From positions 1-27,413 of the forward strand of contig JAJYTL010000004.1 in the NCBI GenBank assembly GCA_021793055.1: a stretch of DNA of 27,413 bases, read 5' to 3'. A program made the translations under genes and the position numbers. Below the pieces are notes generated by a model, which ran no database searches, was not told the DNA's origin, and saw only the letters and a list, made by a program, of their open reading frames with translations. Position 1 is the stretch's first letter. Every line of letters begins with the position of its first letter. Of the stretch, positions 9,203-16,115 are shown piece by piece. Source of the stretch: Pseudomonadota bacterium (GTDB lineage: Bacteria > Pseudomonadota > Alphaproteobacteria > Ferrovibrionales > Ferrovibrionaceae).

Positions 9203-9233
9203 AACCTAGAGTCTGTAGTCGCTACAGGGTCAA
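9203..9233 (-). promoter_or_regulatory. MerR-type mer promoter/operator (PmerA)
   Basis: On the minus strand, TTGACC (9228-9233) and TAGGTT (9203-9208) are separated by 19 bases (9209-9227). That is the overlong spacer that MerR-family activators require. The spacer holds a perfect dyad, CTGTAG-CGA-CTACAG (9213-9227), placed between the hexamers as in mer, cad and pbr promoters. Transcription would start near 9196, giving a leader of about 55 bases before the merA ATG at 9140. The site lies 21 bases before the merR start, so MerR bound here could also limit its own expression. Confidence 0.88.
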
Positions 9234-9254
9234 GGCGGCGTCCTTGGCGATTTC

Positions 9255-9671
9255 ATGAGGCCGATGATGAGCACGACGTCCGGTCTTTCCATCGGAGCGC
9301 TGGCGCGGCAAAGCGGCGTCAAGGTCGAGACCATCCGCTATTACGAGCGGGTCGGCGTCATGCCGGAACCGGCGCGAAGCCCAAGCGGCTATCGCCGCTA
9401 CGGGCCCGAGCATGTAAAGCGGCTCGGCTTCGTCCGCCGCGGCCGCGAGCTCGGGTTCGGCCTCGACGCGTTGCGCGGCCTGCTTCATCTGGTCGATGGG
9501 GGCGATTACACCTGTGCCGAGGTGCATGAGGTCGCGGCGGCGCGTCTCGCCGAGATCGACGGCAAGATCGCCGATCTGAAGCGGCTGCGGCGGGTCATGG
9601 CCGGCATGGTAGCGCAATGCACGCGGGGCCGCGTTCCCGATTGTCCGGTGATCGAGGCGCTGTTCCAATGA
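9255..9671 (+). CDS. merR: MerR-family Hg(II)-responsive regulator
   Basis: A 138-residue activator/repressor with the MerR winged helix (LSIGALARQSGVKVETIRYY, then SGYRRYG) and a dimerisation helix. Three cysteines fit the mercury triad: Cys87 in YTCAEVHEVA, Cys122 and Cys130 in QCTRGRVPDC. The spacing of 35 between the first two equals that in Tn501 MerR (82 to 117). The second gap is 8 residues instead of 9, a variant I believe also occurs in other proteobacterial MerR proteins. Starts at 9264 and 9267 (ATGATG) are equally possible and would place the first Cys near position 83. It is divergent from merA across a MerR-type promoter, which supports mercury as inducer. Lead or cadmium sensing is the less likely alternative. 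Confidence 0.9.
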   Translation: MRPMMSTTSGLSIGALARQSGVKVETIRYYERVGVMPEPARSPSGYRRYGPEHVKRLGFVRRGRELGFGLDALRGLLHLVDGGDYTCAEVHEVAAARLAEIDGKIADLKRLRRVMAGMVAQCTRGRVPDCPVIEALFQ

Positions 9672-9684
9672 CTGGGATCGCGTG

Positions 9685-10279
9685 CTAGCGCCGCAGGCGA
9701 TGCGAAAGCAAGATAGTCGCGAGTATCAGGGTGACGCCGATCCCGGTGATAATCGAATAGGCAAGAAACACGTTGCTGCTGGGGCCGCCGAGCAGCCAGA
9801 ACAGCACGCCCCACAGCCCGCCCCACCCACAGGCCGCCGCCAAGGGCGTTGAAAAAGCAGAAGCGCCACCAGCGCATCAGGCTGATGCCGGCGACGATAC
9901 CGTTAAGCTATCGCACCACCGAAACGAACCACGCCGCCACGACGGCAATCGACCCATAGCGATCGACGAGGCCCTCGACCCGCCGCAGCCGGGCCTTGGT
10001 GATGGGCACGTAATGGCCGTAACGGAGCACGAGGCGGCGGCCGCCGAAACGCCCGATGACATAGCCCATGTTGTCGCCGGCGACAGCGGCGAGCCAGCTC
10101 ACGATCAAGAGCAGGCGGAGGTTCAAATAGCCCTCGGCGGCAAGTGCCGTGCCCGAGAGCAGGATGGTTTCGCCCGGCAGCGGCAGCCCGAAATCCTCGA
10201 GGAAGATGGCGGCCGCGACGGCCCACTAGCCGTAGGCCTCGATGTAGGGCTTGGCGTCGCTGGCGAGCGAACTCAGCAT
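9685..10279 (-). pseudogene. DedA-family membrane protein gene, broken by two TAG codons and a frameshift
   Basis: Conceptual translation gives a recognisable DedA (SNARE-associated) protein of about 198 residues. It starts MLSSLASDAKPYIEAYG and continues after TAG (10226-10228) with WAVAAAIFLEDFGLPLPGET. The signature runs through GDNMGYVIGRFGGRR. Reading is stopped again by TAG (9908-9910), exactly where DedA proteins read VRQLNGIVAG, so a CAG-to-TAG change is likely. A frameshift in a G-rich run (about 9815-9830) then separates NALGGGLWVG from the C-terminal membrane segment ending SHRLRR. DedA proteins are lipid flippase-like and some affect metal tolerance. Three lesions make function very unlikely. 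Its 3' end is 13 bases from the convergent merR stop. Confidence 0.85.
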
Positions 10280-10457
10280 CGGGCATCGACCTCCCGTTCC
10301 AGGGTGACGGATCCGCCTCCGATTGCATGTTCGACGGTTGATCGCTCCCCAAGGGGACTTTGAAGCCGCTTTGGGAGTCAAGGATTTCCCTGGAAAACGC
10401 CTGGCATGCCGCGATCCCGGCCGTCGCCGTCGCCGCCGATCAGGCGTACCGCGGGGA

Positions 10458-10490
10458 TTGACATCCGCGCCGGCCAAGCTTAGCTATGCA
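10458..10490 (+). promoter_or_regulatory. Probable promoter of the copper operon
   Basis: A perfect TTGACA lies at 10458-10463. The matching -10 element should fall in TAGCTATGCA (10481-10490); TAGCTA gives a 17-base spacer but a poor hexamer match. The CsoR-type operator begins 3 bases further on, so repressor binding would block polymerase. Confidence 0.5.
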
Positions 10491-10492
10491 GT

Positions 10493-10514
10493 ACCCACCC
10501 CATGTGGGGTGGGT
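10493..10514 (+). promoter_or_regulatory. CsoR-type operator (G-tract inverted repeat)
   Basis: Perfect 9-base arms ACCCACCCC (10493-10501) and GGGGTGGGT (10506-10514) flank the centre ATGT. From memory this closely matches the CsoR operator pattern of Mycobacterium tuberculosis (CCCACCCC...GGGGTGGG, with flanking GTA and ATA-like bases). It lies between the promoter and the ribosome binding site of the CopZ-like gene, whose operon encodes a CsoR/RcnR-family repressor, so autoregulation is expected. Confidence 0.88.
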
Positions 10515-10536
10515 TATATACAAGGAGGGTTTGCCC

Positions 10537-10743
10537 GTGACCACCACGCTGCACATATCGGGGATGACCTGCGGCCACTGCGAGATGTCGGTTCGCAAAG
10601 CGCTGGAGGCGGTGCCGGGCGTCGTCCGGGTCGTCGAGGTGAGCAAGGATCGCGGCGAGGCCGTGGTCGAGGGCGCCGCCCCGCTCGAGGCGCTGAAGGC
10701 GGCCGTCGTCGGCGAGGGCTACGAGGTCGGGACGGCCGGGTGA
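10537..10743 (+). CDS. copZ: CopZ-like copper chaperone, single HMA domain
   Basis: A 68-residue cytoplasmic metallochaperone with the GMTCGHC metal site near the N-terminus and the usual VPGVVRVVEVS strand-loop. It would bind Cu(I) and deliver it to CopA or the repressor. The start is set by the sequence: AAGGAGG at 10522-10528 is 8 bases before GTG 10537. TTG at 10531 would be too close, and the upstream ATG at 10486 would put the operator inside the gene. The stop overlaps the repressor start (GTGA), so the two are translationally coupled. MerP-like Hg binding is possible, but MerP is periplasmic and no signal peptide is present here. Confidence 0.88.
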   Translation: MTTTLHISGMTCGHCEMSVRKALEAVPGVVRVVEVSKDRGEAVVEGAAPLEALKAAVVGEGYEVGTAG

Positions 10744-11036
10744 GCGCGACGCACAGCGGCCATCTGCATCTTGACGACAACGTTCGCGAGGACGCCCGGC
10801 GCCGGCTTCTGTCGCTGAAGGGCCATCTTGAGGGCGTGCTCAAGATGCTGGAAAAGGAGGACGTCTATTGCGTCGACGTGCTCAAGCAGCTGCGGGCTGT
10901 GGAGGGCGCCGTCGACAAGGTTGGCGATCTGATTCTGCGCAGCCATCTGCGCCATCACGTGGCGACGGCGGCGGAGCGCGGCGATTCCGACGCCCTTGTC
11001 GACGAACTGATGGAATACCTCAAGTATCGCCGCTGA
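10740..11036 (+). CDS. csoR: CsoR/RcnR-family metal-responsive repressor
   Basis: A 98-residue all-helical DUF156 repressor with a GTG start overlapping the chaperone stop. The core helices are visible (RRRLLSLKGHLEGVLKMLEKEDVYCVDVLKQL). The metal set aligns as Cys (in VYCVDVL), His 25 residues later, and His 4 residues after that (SHLRHHV). CsoR has Cys-His-Cys with the same spacing; here the third ligand position is His, as in the Ni/Co sensor RcnR. Histidines also cluster at the N-terminus (THSGHLHL), a position used by RcnR for metal binding. The operator and neighbouring copA strongly suggest copper control, but the ligand set leaves Ni, Co or mixed sensing open. The gene lies 58 bases before copA. 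Confidence 0.88.
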   Translation: MSATHSGHLHLDDNVREDARRRLLSLKGHLEGVLKMLEKEDVYCVDVLKQLRAVEGAVDKVGDLILRSHLRHHVATAAERGDSDALVDELMEYLKYRR

Positions 11037-11094
11037 GCGCCGCGTGGCGCCGAGGCGCGTCCGACGGCGATGCCAGAGGATGGGAGACCGGGTA

Positions 11095-13569
11095 ATGGCT
11101 GAACATGTGACGTTCCGCGTCGACGGCATGACCTGCGCGAGTTGCGTCGGCCGTGTCGAACGGGCGCTCGGCAAGGTGCCGGGCGTCGCCAAGAGCAGCG
11201 TCAACTTGGCGACCGGCCGCGCGGCCGTCGATCTCGATCCGGCGCAGGCCAAGATCGGCGATCTCCTGGCCGCGGTGAAGAACGCCGGCTACTCGCCCCA
11301 TGTTGAGGTCCTTGAGTTTACGGTCCTCGGCATGCCCTGCGCGAGCTGCGTCGGCCGCGTCGAGCGGGCGATTCAAAAGGTTCCGGGCGTCGTTTCGGTC
11401 GGCGTCAATCTCGCGACCAACCGCGCCCATGTCGGCTACATCGATGGCCGGGCGGGTTTTGTGGACATCGCGGCCGCGGTCGCGGCCGCGGGCTACGAGG
11501 CGAAGGCCCTTGAAGAGCAAACCGACGGCGCGGACGCGGAGGCGGCCGAGCGCGAGCGCGAGATTCGCGATTTGCGCGGCGATCTGATTTTCGCCGCGGC
11601 GTTCACGATCCCGCTATTCGCCATCGCCATGGTGAAATACATGCCGGGCCTCGACAAGGCCATGCTGTCGCTGGCGACGGCGCGGGGCTGGGAGATCGTC
11701 GAGCTTCTGCTCGCGACGCCGGTGCAGTTCTGGGCCGGACGGCGCTTCTATGCGACCGGGTGGGCCGAGCTCAGTCATCTCTCGCCGGGCATGAACAGTC
11801 TGGTGATGCTGGGCTCGAGCGCCGCCTTCTTCTATTCCGCTTTGGCGCTTTTCGTGCCGCAAATTTTTCCCGCCGGCACCGCCAATACCTATTTCGACGC
11901 CGCGGGCGTCATCATCACCCTGATCCTGCTCGGCCGCCTGATGGAGGCGGTCGCCAAGGGCCGCACCTCCGAGGCGATAAAGAAATTGATGCGGCTTCAG
12001 GCCAAGACGGCCATGGTGATCCGCGACGGCCGCGAGACCGAACTCGCGATCGAGCAGGTCGTCGTCGGCGACGTCATTCAGGTACGCCCCGGCGAGCGCG
12101 TGCCGGTCGATGGCGAAGTCGTGGAGGGCGCCTCCTTCGTCGACGAATCCATGATCAGCGGCGAGCCGGTTCCGGTCGAGAAGGCGGTGGGCGCCGAGGT
12201 CGTCGGCGGTACCATCAACAAGACCGGGGCATTCCGCTTCCGGGTCGCCAAGGTCGGCAAGGATACGGTCCTAAGCCGCATCATTAAGATGGTCGAGGAA
12301 GCGCAAGGCACCAAGCCGGCGATCCAACGGCTTGCCGACCGGGTCGCCATGGTCTTCGTGCCCGTGGTCATGGCCGTTGCGGCGCTGACCTTCGCCGTCT
12401 GGCTCCTGGTGGGGCCGGCGTCGGCCCTGAGCTACGCTTTCGTCACCGCCGTTTCGGTGCTGTTGATCGCCTGCCCCTGCGCGATGGGGCTCGCGACGCC
12501 GACCGCGATAATGGTCGGCACCGGCAAGGGCGCCGAGATGGGCGTCCTATTCCGCCGCGGCACCGCCCTTGAGACGCTGGCCAAGGTCGACACCGTGGTG
12601 CTGGACAAGACCGGCACCTTGACCCTGGGCCGTCCCGATCTCACCGACTTCATCCGGTTCGAGGGCGCCGCCGATTGGACTGCGGATGCTCTGCTCGCCG
12701 CGGTTGCCGCCGCCGAGGCCAAGAGCGAGCATCCGATCGCGCAGGCGATCGTCGCCGCCGCGACCGCGAAGGGCCTTACGCTCCCCGACCTCGATGATTT
12801 CCGTGCCGAACCGGGCTACGGCATCGCCGCGAAGGTCTCCGGCCGCACGCTTCAAATCGGCGCCGACCGCTACATGACCAAGCTCGGCGTCGCGCTCGAC
12901 GCGGCCGCCGCGAAGGCCGCATTCCTGGCCGAGGCAGCGAAGACCCCGCTTTATGCCGCGCTGGATGGCAAACTCGCGGCCGTTATCGCCGTCGCCGATC
13001 CCCTAAAGGAAGGCTCGCGCGAGGCCGTGCGGGCGCTGCACGATCTTGGGATCAAGGTCGCCATGCTCACCGGCGATAACCGGCGGACCGCCGAGGCGAT
13101 CGCCCGCAGCGTCGGCATCGAGCAGGTCCTGGCCGAGGTGCTGCCGGACCAGAAGGCGCAGGAAATCGCGCGTCTGCAGGGCGAGGGCCACCAGGTCGCC
13201 TTCGTTGGCGACGGCATCAACGACGCCCCGGCGCTGGCCCAAGCGGACGTCGGTGTCGCGATCGGCACCGGCACCGACATCGCCGTCGAGGCGGGCGACG
13301 TGATCCTGGTTTCCGGCGACCTCCGCGGCGTCGTCAACGCCGCCACGCTGTCGCGGCGAACGCTGCGCACCATCTGGGGCAACTTCTTCTGGGCCTACGC
13401 CTATAACGTCGCGTTGATTCCGCTCGCCGCCGGCGCGCTCTACCCGCTGGCCGGCGTTCTTCTCAACCCGATGGTGGCCGCCGGTGCGATGAGCATTTCG
13501 AGCGTATTCGTGGTCTCCAATTCGCTTCGCCTGAGAGGCTTCAAGCCGGCCTTGGCGCCGTCGGCCTAA
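11095..13569 (+). CDS. copA: Cu(I)-exporting P1B-type ATPase
   Basis: An 824-residue inner-membrane pump that exports Cu(I) to the periplasm. Two N-terminal HMA domains carry GMTCASC (Cys14, Cys17) and GMPCASC (Cys82, Cys85). The actuator loop has SGEPVPVEK. The membrane site is CPC (460-462, in IACPCAMGLATP), with AYNVALIP and MSISSVFVVSNSLR in the last helices; together these are the Cu(I)-type (P1B-1) signature. Phosphorylation is at Asp504 in DKTGTLT; the nucleotide domain has SEHPIAQAI and the hinge GDGINDAPAL. ATG 11095 (MAEHVTF) puts the first HMA at the family position; starts at 11044 or 11080 add basic residues without homology. It is the third gene of the copZ-csoR-copA operon. Confidence 0.95.
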   Translation: MAEHVTFRVDGMTCASCVGRVERALGKVPGVAKSSVNLATGRAAVDLDPAQAKIGDLLAAVKNAGYSPHVEVLEFTVLGMPCASCVGRVERAIQKVPGVVSVGVNLATNRAHVGYIDGRAGFVDIAAAVAAAGYEAKALEEQTDGADAEAAEREREIRDLRGDLIFAAAFTIPLFAIAMVKYMPGLDKAMLSLATARGWEIVELLLATPVQFWAGRRFYATGWAELSHLSPGMNSLVMLGSSAAFFYSALALFVPQIFPAGTANTYFDAAGVIITLILLGRLMEAVAKGRTSEAIKKLMRLQAKTAMVIRDGRETELAIEQVVVGDVIQVRPGERVPVDGEVVEGASFVDESMISGEPVPVEKAVGAEVVGGTINKTGAFRFRVAKVGKDTVLSRIIKMVEEAQGTKPAIQRLADRVAMVFVPVVMAVAALTFAVWLLVGPASALSYAFVTAVSVLLIACPCAMGLATPTAIMVGTGKGAEMGVLFRRGTALETLAKVDTVVLDKTGTLTLGRPDLTDFIRFEGAADWTADALLAAVAAAEAKSEHPIAQAIVAAATAKGLTLPDLDDFRAEPGYGIAAKVSGRTLQIGADRYMTKLGVALDAAAAKAAFLAEAAKTPLYAALDGKLAAVIAVADPLKEGSREAVRALHDLGIKVAMLTGDNRRTAEAIARSVGIEQVLAEVLPDQKAQEIARLQGEGHQVAFVGDGINDAPALAQADVGVAIGTGTDIAVEAGDVILVSGDLRGVVNAATLSRRTLRTIWGNFFWAYAYNVALIPLAAGALYPLAGVLLNPMVAAGAMSISSVFVVSNSLRLRGFKPALAPSA

Positions 13570-13662
13570 ACCGGTGGCGGTGAGGCGCCCCGCATATTAG
13601 CGAAACGTTAATTTTCCGAGCCTAGCCTGAGCGGCCAGACACCAGAGCCGTCGGTCGAGGTG

Positions 13663-14778
13663 ATGGGTAACGCGCCGAGCCCAAAGGGACAGGCCGGGAG
13701 AGGCACGACGCCGGATTCGGTTGGCGGCGATAGGGATCGTCATGCGCTGGCCGGCTTCGATCGCCTGCTTGGCCGCGCCAGCCTGCCGATGGCGACCGCG
13801 CTCGTGGTCGGCGCGGTGGTGATCGCAGCCCTCGCCCTGCATCTCCTGATCGGCTGGATGTTGCGGGCGCCGCCGCCGCCGTCAACGCTGGTTGCCGCGG
13901 CCCTCGTCGCGGCCCTGGTGGCGACGCCGATCGTCGCCTATGCGCAGAATTTGATCCGCTCGCTTGCCGCCTCGCGCCGGACGCTGAAGAGGATGACTGA
14001 GCGCCTCGCCGTCGCGCTTCACGAGGCAGAACAGGCGGGCCACGCCAAGTCGCGATTTCTAGCCGATATGAGTCATGAACTGCGCACGCCCTTGAACGCC
14101 ATCATCGGCTTTTCCGACATCATCCGCGAGCAGCGTTTCGGTCCGGTCGAAAATGTGAAATATCTGGATTACGCGAGAGATATCAACGAAAGCGGTATCC
14201 ATCTTCTCGGCATCATCAGCGATATTCTCGATCTCTCGAAGATCGAGAGGGGAAAGGGCGACGCGGCGCAGGCCAGCGAGTTCGCCGCCGTCGATGCGGT
14301 CGAAATGGCAATGCGAATGATCCGGTCGCTTGCCGAGCGCCAGCGGGTGGATATCGAGCTTGTGCCGATCGCGCCGACACTCGGCCTGCTCGCCATCGAA
14401 CGCATGGTTCGCCAAGTGCTGATCAACATTCTGTCGAACGCGGTCAAATTCACGCCCGCGGGCGGAATCGTCAGGATCACTGCGGAGCGGCTCGGCGGCG
14501 GGGCTCTGGCCATTGCCGTGAGCGACAGCGGCTTCGGCATGACGGCGGAGGACATCAAAGTGGCCCTGACACCTTTCGGCCAGGTTGCCAATGTCCCGAA
14601 CCGCATTCACGCCGGCACCGGCCTCGGCCTGCCGCTCGCCAAGGCGATGATGGAGATGCACGGCGGCAACCTTAGTATCCAGAGCGCGCTGCACCAGGGA
14701 ACAAGGGTCGTCCTGACCTTTCCTCCGGATCGGGTCCTGACCCTGGTCCCGGCCGGGCAGTCGCAGCTCGCGTTCTAG
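13663..14778 (+). CDS. Orphan membrane-bound sensor histidine kinase
   Basis: A 371-residue kinase with a disordered N-terminus (1-35), two membrane helices (about 43-66 and 75-95) with almost no periplasmic loop, and a short coiled linker. HisKA follows, with the phospho-acceptor His138 in DMSHELRTPLNAIIGFSD. The ATPase domain shows the N box NILSNAVKFTP, a G1-like VSDSGFGM and G2 GTGLGLPLAK. With no sensory loop it probably senses within the membrane or receives its signal from a partner, as PleC/DivJ-like alphaproteobacterial kinases with similar HisKA sequences do. No response regulator is adjacent. The start is uncertain (GTG 13660 or ATG 13663, weak ribosome site). It is 93 bases after copA, and a link to metals is not shown. 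Confidence 0.85.
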   Translation: MGNAPSPKGQAGRGTTPDSVGGDRDRHALAGFDRLLGRASLPMATALVVGAVVIAALALHLLIGWMLRAPPPPSTLVAAALVAALVATPIVAYAQNLIRSLAASRRTLKRMTERLAVALHEAEQAGHAKSRFLADMSHELRTPLNAIIGFSDIIREQRFGPVENVKYLDYARDINESGIHLLGIISDILDLSKIERGKGDAAQASEFAAVDAVEMAMRMIRSLAERQRVDIELVPIAPTLGLLAIERMVRQVLINILSNAVKFTPAGGIVRITAERLGGGALAIAVSDSGFGMTAEDIKVALTPFGQVANVPNRIHAGTGLGLPLAKAMMEMHGGNLSIQSALHQGTRVVLTFPPDRVLTLVPAGQSQLAF

Positions 14779-14989
14779 CCGCCACGGCGCGCCGCCGGCG
14801 GAATGTTTTGATGTGAATCAATGAACAAGACCGGCGGCAGGCACAGTATTAATATTAGTATGGTTCGCGTGGCGAAGGTCGGATCGGGAAGCGCGGTTTC
14901 ACGGCGCGCGGCCGTGCGACGCTTCCAAGAAATCTTCTCTGTTCTTCCGCGGCGCGCAAGCTTCCGCGACGCATTTTCCGGTGTTGGCG
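14779..14989 (+). other. Intergenic region with AT-rich promoter-like patch
   Basis: These 211 bases separate the kinase from the L,D-transpeptidase. The segment around 14845-14862 (TATTAATATTAGTATGG) is strikingly AT-rich and includes the palindrome TAATATTA; it probably marks the transpeptidase promoter. A short frame beginning at 14821 overlaps the transpeptidase gene in another frame and resembles nothing known, so it is not called. Confidence 0.35.
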
Positions 14990-16069
14990 ATGCGACCGTT
15001 TGCAAAGGCCGGGAGGCGAAGAACCGGGACCGGGCTGGCCTTCCGCGGCCGCGATCTTGGCGGTGGCGGAGCCGGCGCGTGGCGGCGCGGCCTATTGGCC
15101 CTGACGGCGATCGCGCTGGCGATCGGCCTGCCGTTTCCGGCGGCGGCGCAAAGTTTCGATTTGGCGCCCACCCAGATCGCGGTCGGGCAGGTCGAAATCT
15201 ATGTCACGCGCTATGAGGACACGCTGCTCGATGTCGCGCGCCGCTACGATCTCGGCTACACCCAGCTGATCGCCGCCAACCGCGGCGTCGATCCCTGGCT
15301 TCCCGGTGCCGGCCGGCGCATCGTGATTCCGAACTTCTATATTCTCCCCGACGTCCCCCATCGGGGCATCGTGGTGAATCTCGCGTTGCAACGGCTGTTC
15401 TATTTTCCGCCCGATGGGCGGTCGGTCCAGACCTTTCCGATCGGCGTCGGCGTCGAGGGGCGAGGCACGCCGCTCGGGGTCACCCGCGTGGTCGACAAGC
15501 AGGTGCATCCAGCCTGGGTTCCGACGCCCTCGATCCTTGCTGAAGATCCCGCTCTCCCCAAGGTCGTGCCGCCCGGCCCCGACAACCCGCTCGGCGATTA
15601 CGCGCTCGCCCTCGGCTGGCCGAGTTATCTTATTCACGGCACCAATCAGCCCTATGGAGTCGGCCGCATGGTGAGCCACGGCTGCATTCGCCTTTACCCA
15701 GAGGACATCGCGCGGCTATTCGCGGAAGTCGCGGTCGGCACGCCGGTCCGTGTCATCGATCAGCCGGTGCAGGTGGCGTGGATCGGCAGCGGGCTCTATG
15801 TCACGGTCTTCCCCGACGCCGCGCAGGCGGCCGCGCTTGAATCCGGAAGGCGCGTCATGCCGGCGATTCCGCCCGATCTCGTGCAACAGGTGATCGAGGC
15901 GGCCGGCGCTCGCAGCGGGGAGATCGATTGGCGAACCTTGACCCGCGCCGGCACCGAGCGGCGCGGCGTGCCGGTTCGCCTCACGCCCGCGCTTGCTGCC
16001 GAGAGGGGAGACCACGGCCCCGGCGGCCTTGCCGCGCGCGACGTGGCGGGCGCGCGGCGCTCGCCGTAG
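14990..16069 (+). CDS. L,D-transpeptidase (YkuD/ErfK family) with LysM-like segment
   Basis: A 359-residue exported enzyme that forms 3-3 cross-links in peptidoglycan or attaches proteins to it. A basic N-terminus leads to a hydrophobic signal (about 34-52) ending PAAAQ. A LysM-like peptidoglycan-binding segment follows (YEDTLLDVARRYDLGYTQLIAANRGV is its core; about 72-115). The YkuD domain starts at IVVNLALQRLFYF and holds the catalytic motif HGT...SHGCIRLYPED, with nucleophile Cys232. About 100 residues follow the active site, including a second domain-like part (VRVIDQPVQVAWI) and a low-complexity Arg/Gly/Ala tail. ATG 14990 is preferred over GTG 14981. It is convergent with the RND operon 46 bases away. 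Confidence 0.9.
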   Translation: MRPFAKAGRRRTGTGLAFRGRDLGGGGAGAWRRGLLALTAIALAIGLPFPAAAQSFDLAPTQIAVGQVEIYVTRYEDTLLDVARRYDLGYTQLIAANRGVDPWLPGAGRRIVIPNFYILPDVPHRGIVVNLALQRLFYFPPDGRSVQTFPIGVGVEGRGTPLGVTRVVDKQVHPAWVPTPSILAEDPALPKVVPPGPDNPLGDYALALGWPSYLIHGTNQPYGVGRMVSHGCIRLYPEDIARLFAEVAVGTPVRVIDQPVQVAWIGSGLYVTVFPDAAQAAALESGRRVMPAIPPDLVQQVIEAAGARSGEIDWRTLTRAGTERRGVPVRLTPALAAERGDHGPGGLAARDVAGARRSP

Positions 16070-16093
16070 TCCGCCCGCAGATCCGCCCGCAGA
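16070..16093 (+). repeat. 12-base tandem duplication after the L,D-transpeptidase gene
   Basis: TCCGCCCGCAGA occurs twice head to tail (16070-16081 and 16082-16093) in the 46-base gap between two convergent genes. No hairpin with a U tract is visible here, so a classical terminator is not supported. Confidence 0.7.
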
Positions 16094-16115
16094 GCGGCCA
16101 CGCGCCCCGGCCGGC

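Noticed and set aside
9685..10279. Amber codon recoding in the DedA gene
   Set aside because: TAG ends the kinase and transpeptidase genes normally in this window, and a frameshift is also present, so a pseudogene or sequence error is simpler.
10486..10536. Upstream ATG start for the CopZ-like gene
   Set aside because: It would place the CsoR operator and the AAGGAGG ribosome site inside the coding sequence; GTG 10537 is correctly spaced from AAGGAGG.
14821..15216. 131-codon plus-strand open frame (starts MNKTGGRHS)
   Set aside because: It overlaps the L,D-transpeptidase signal and LysM region in another frame and its second half is Arg-rich shadow sequence.
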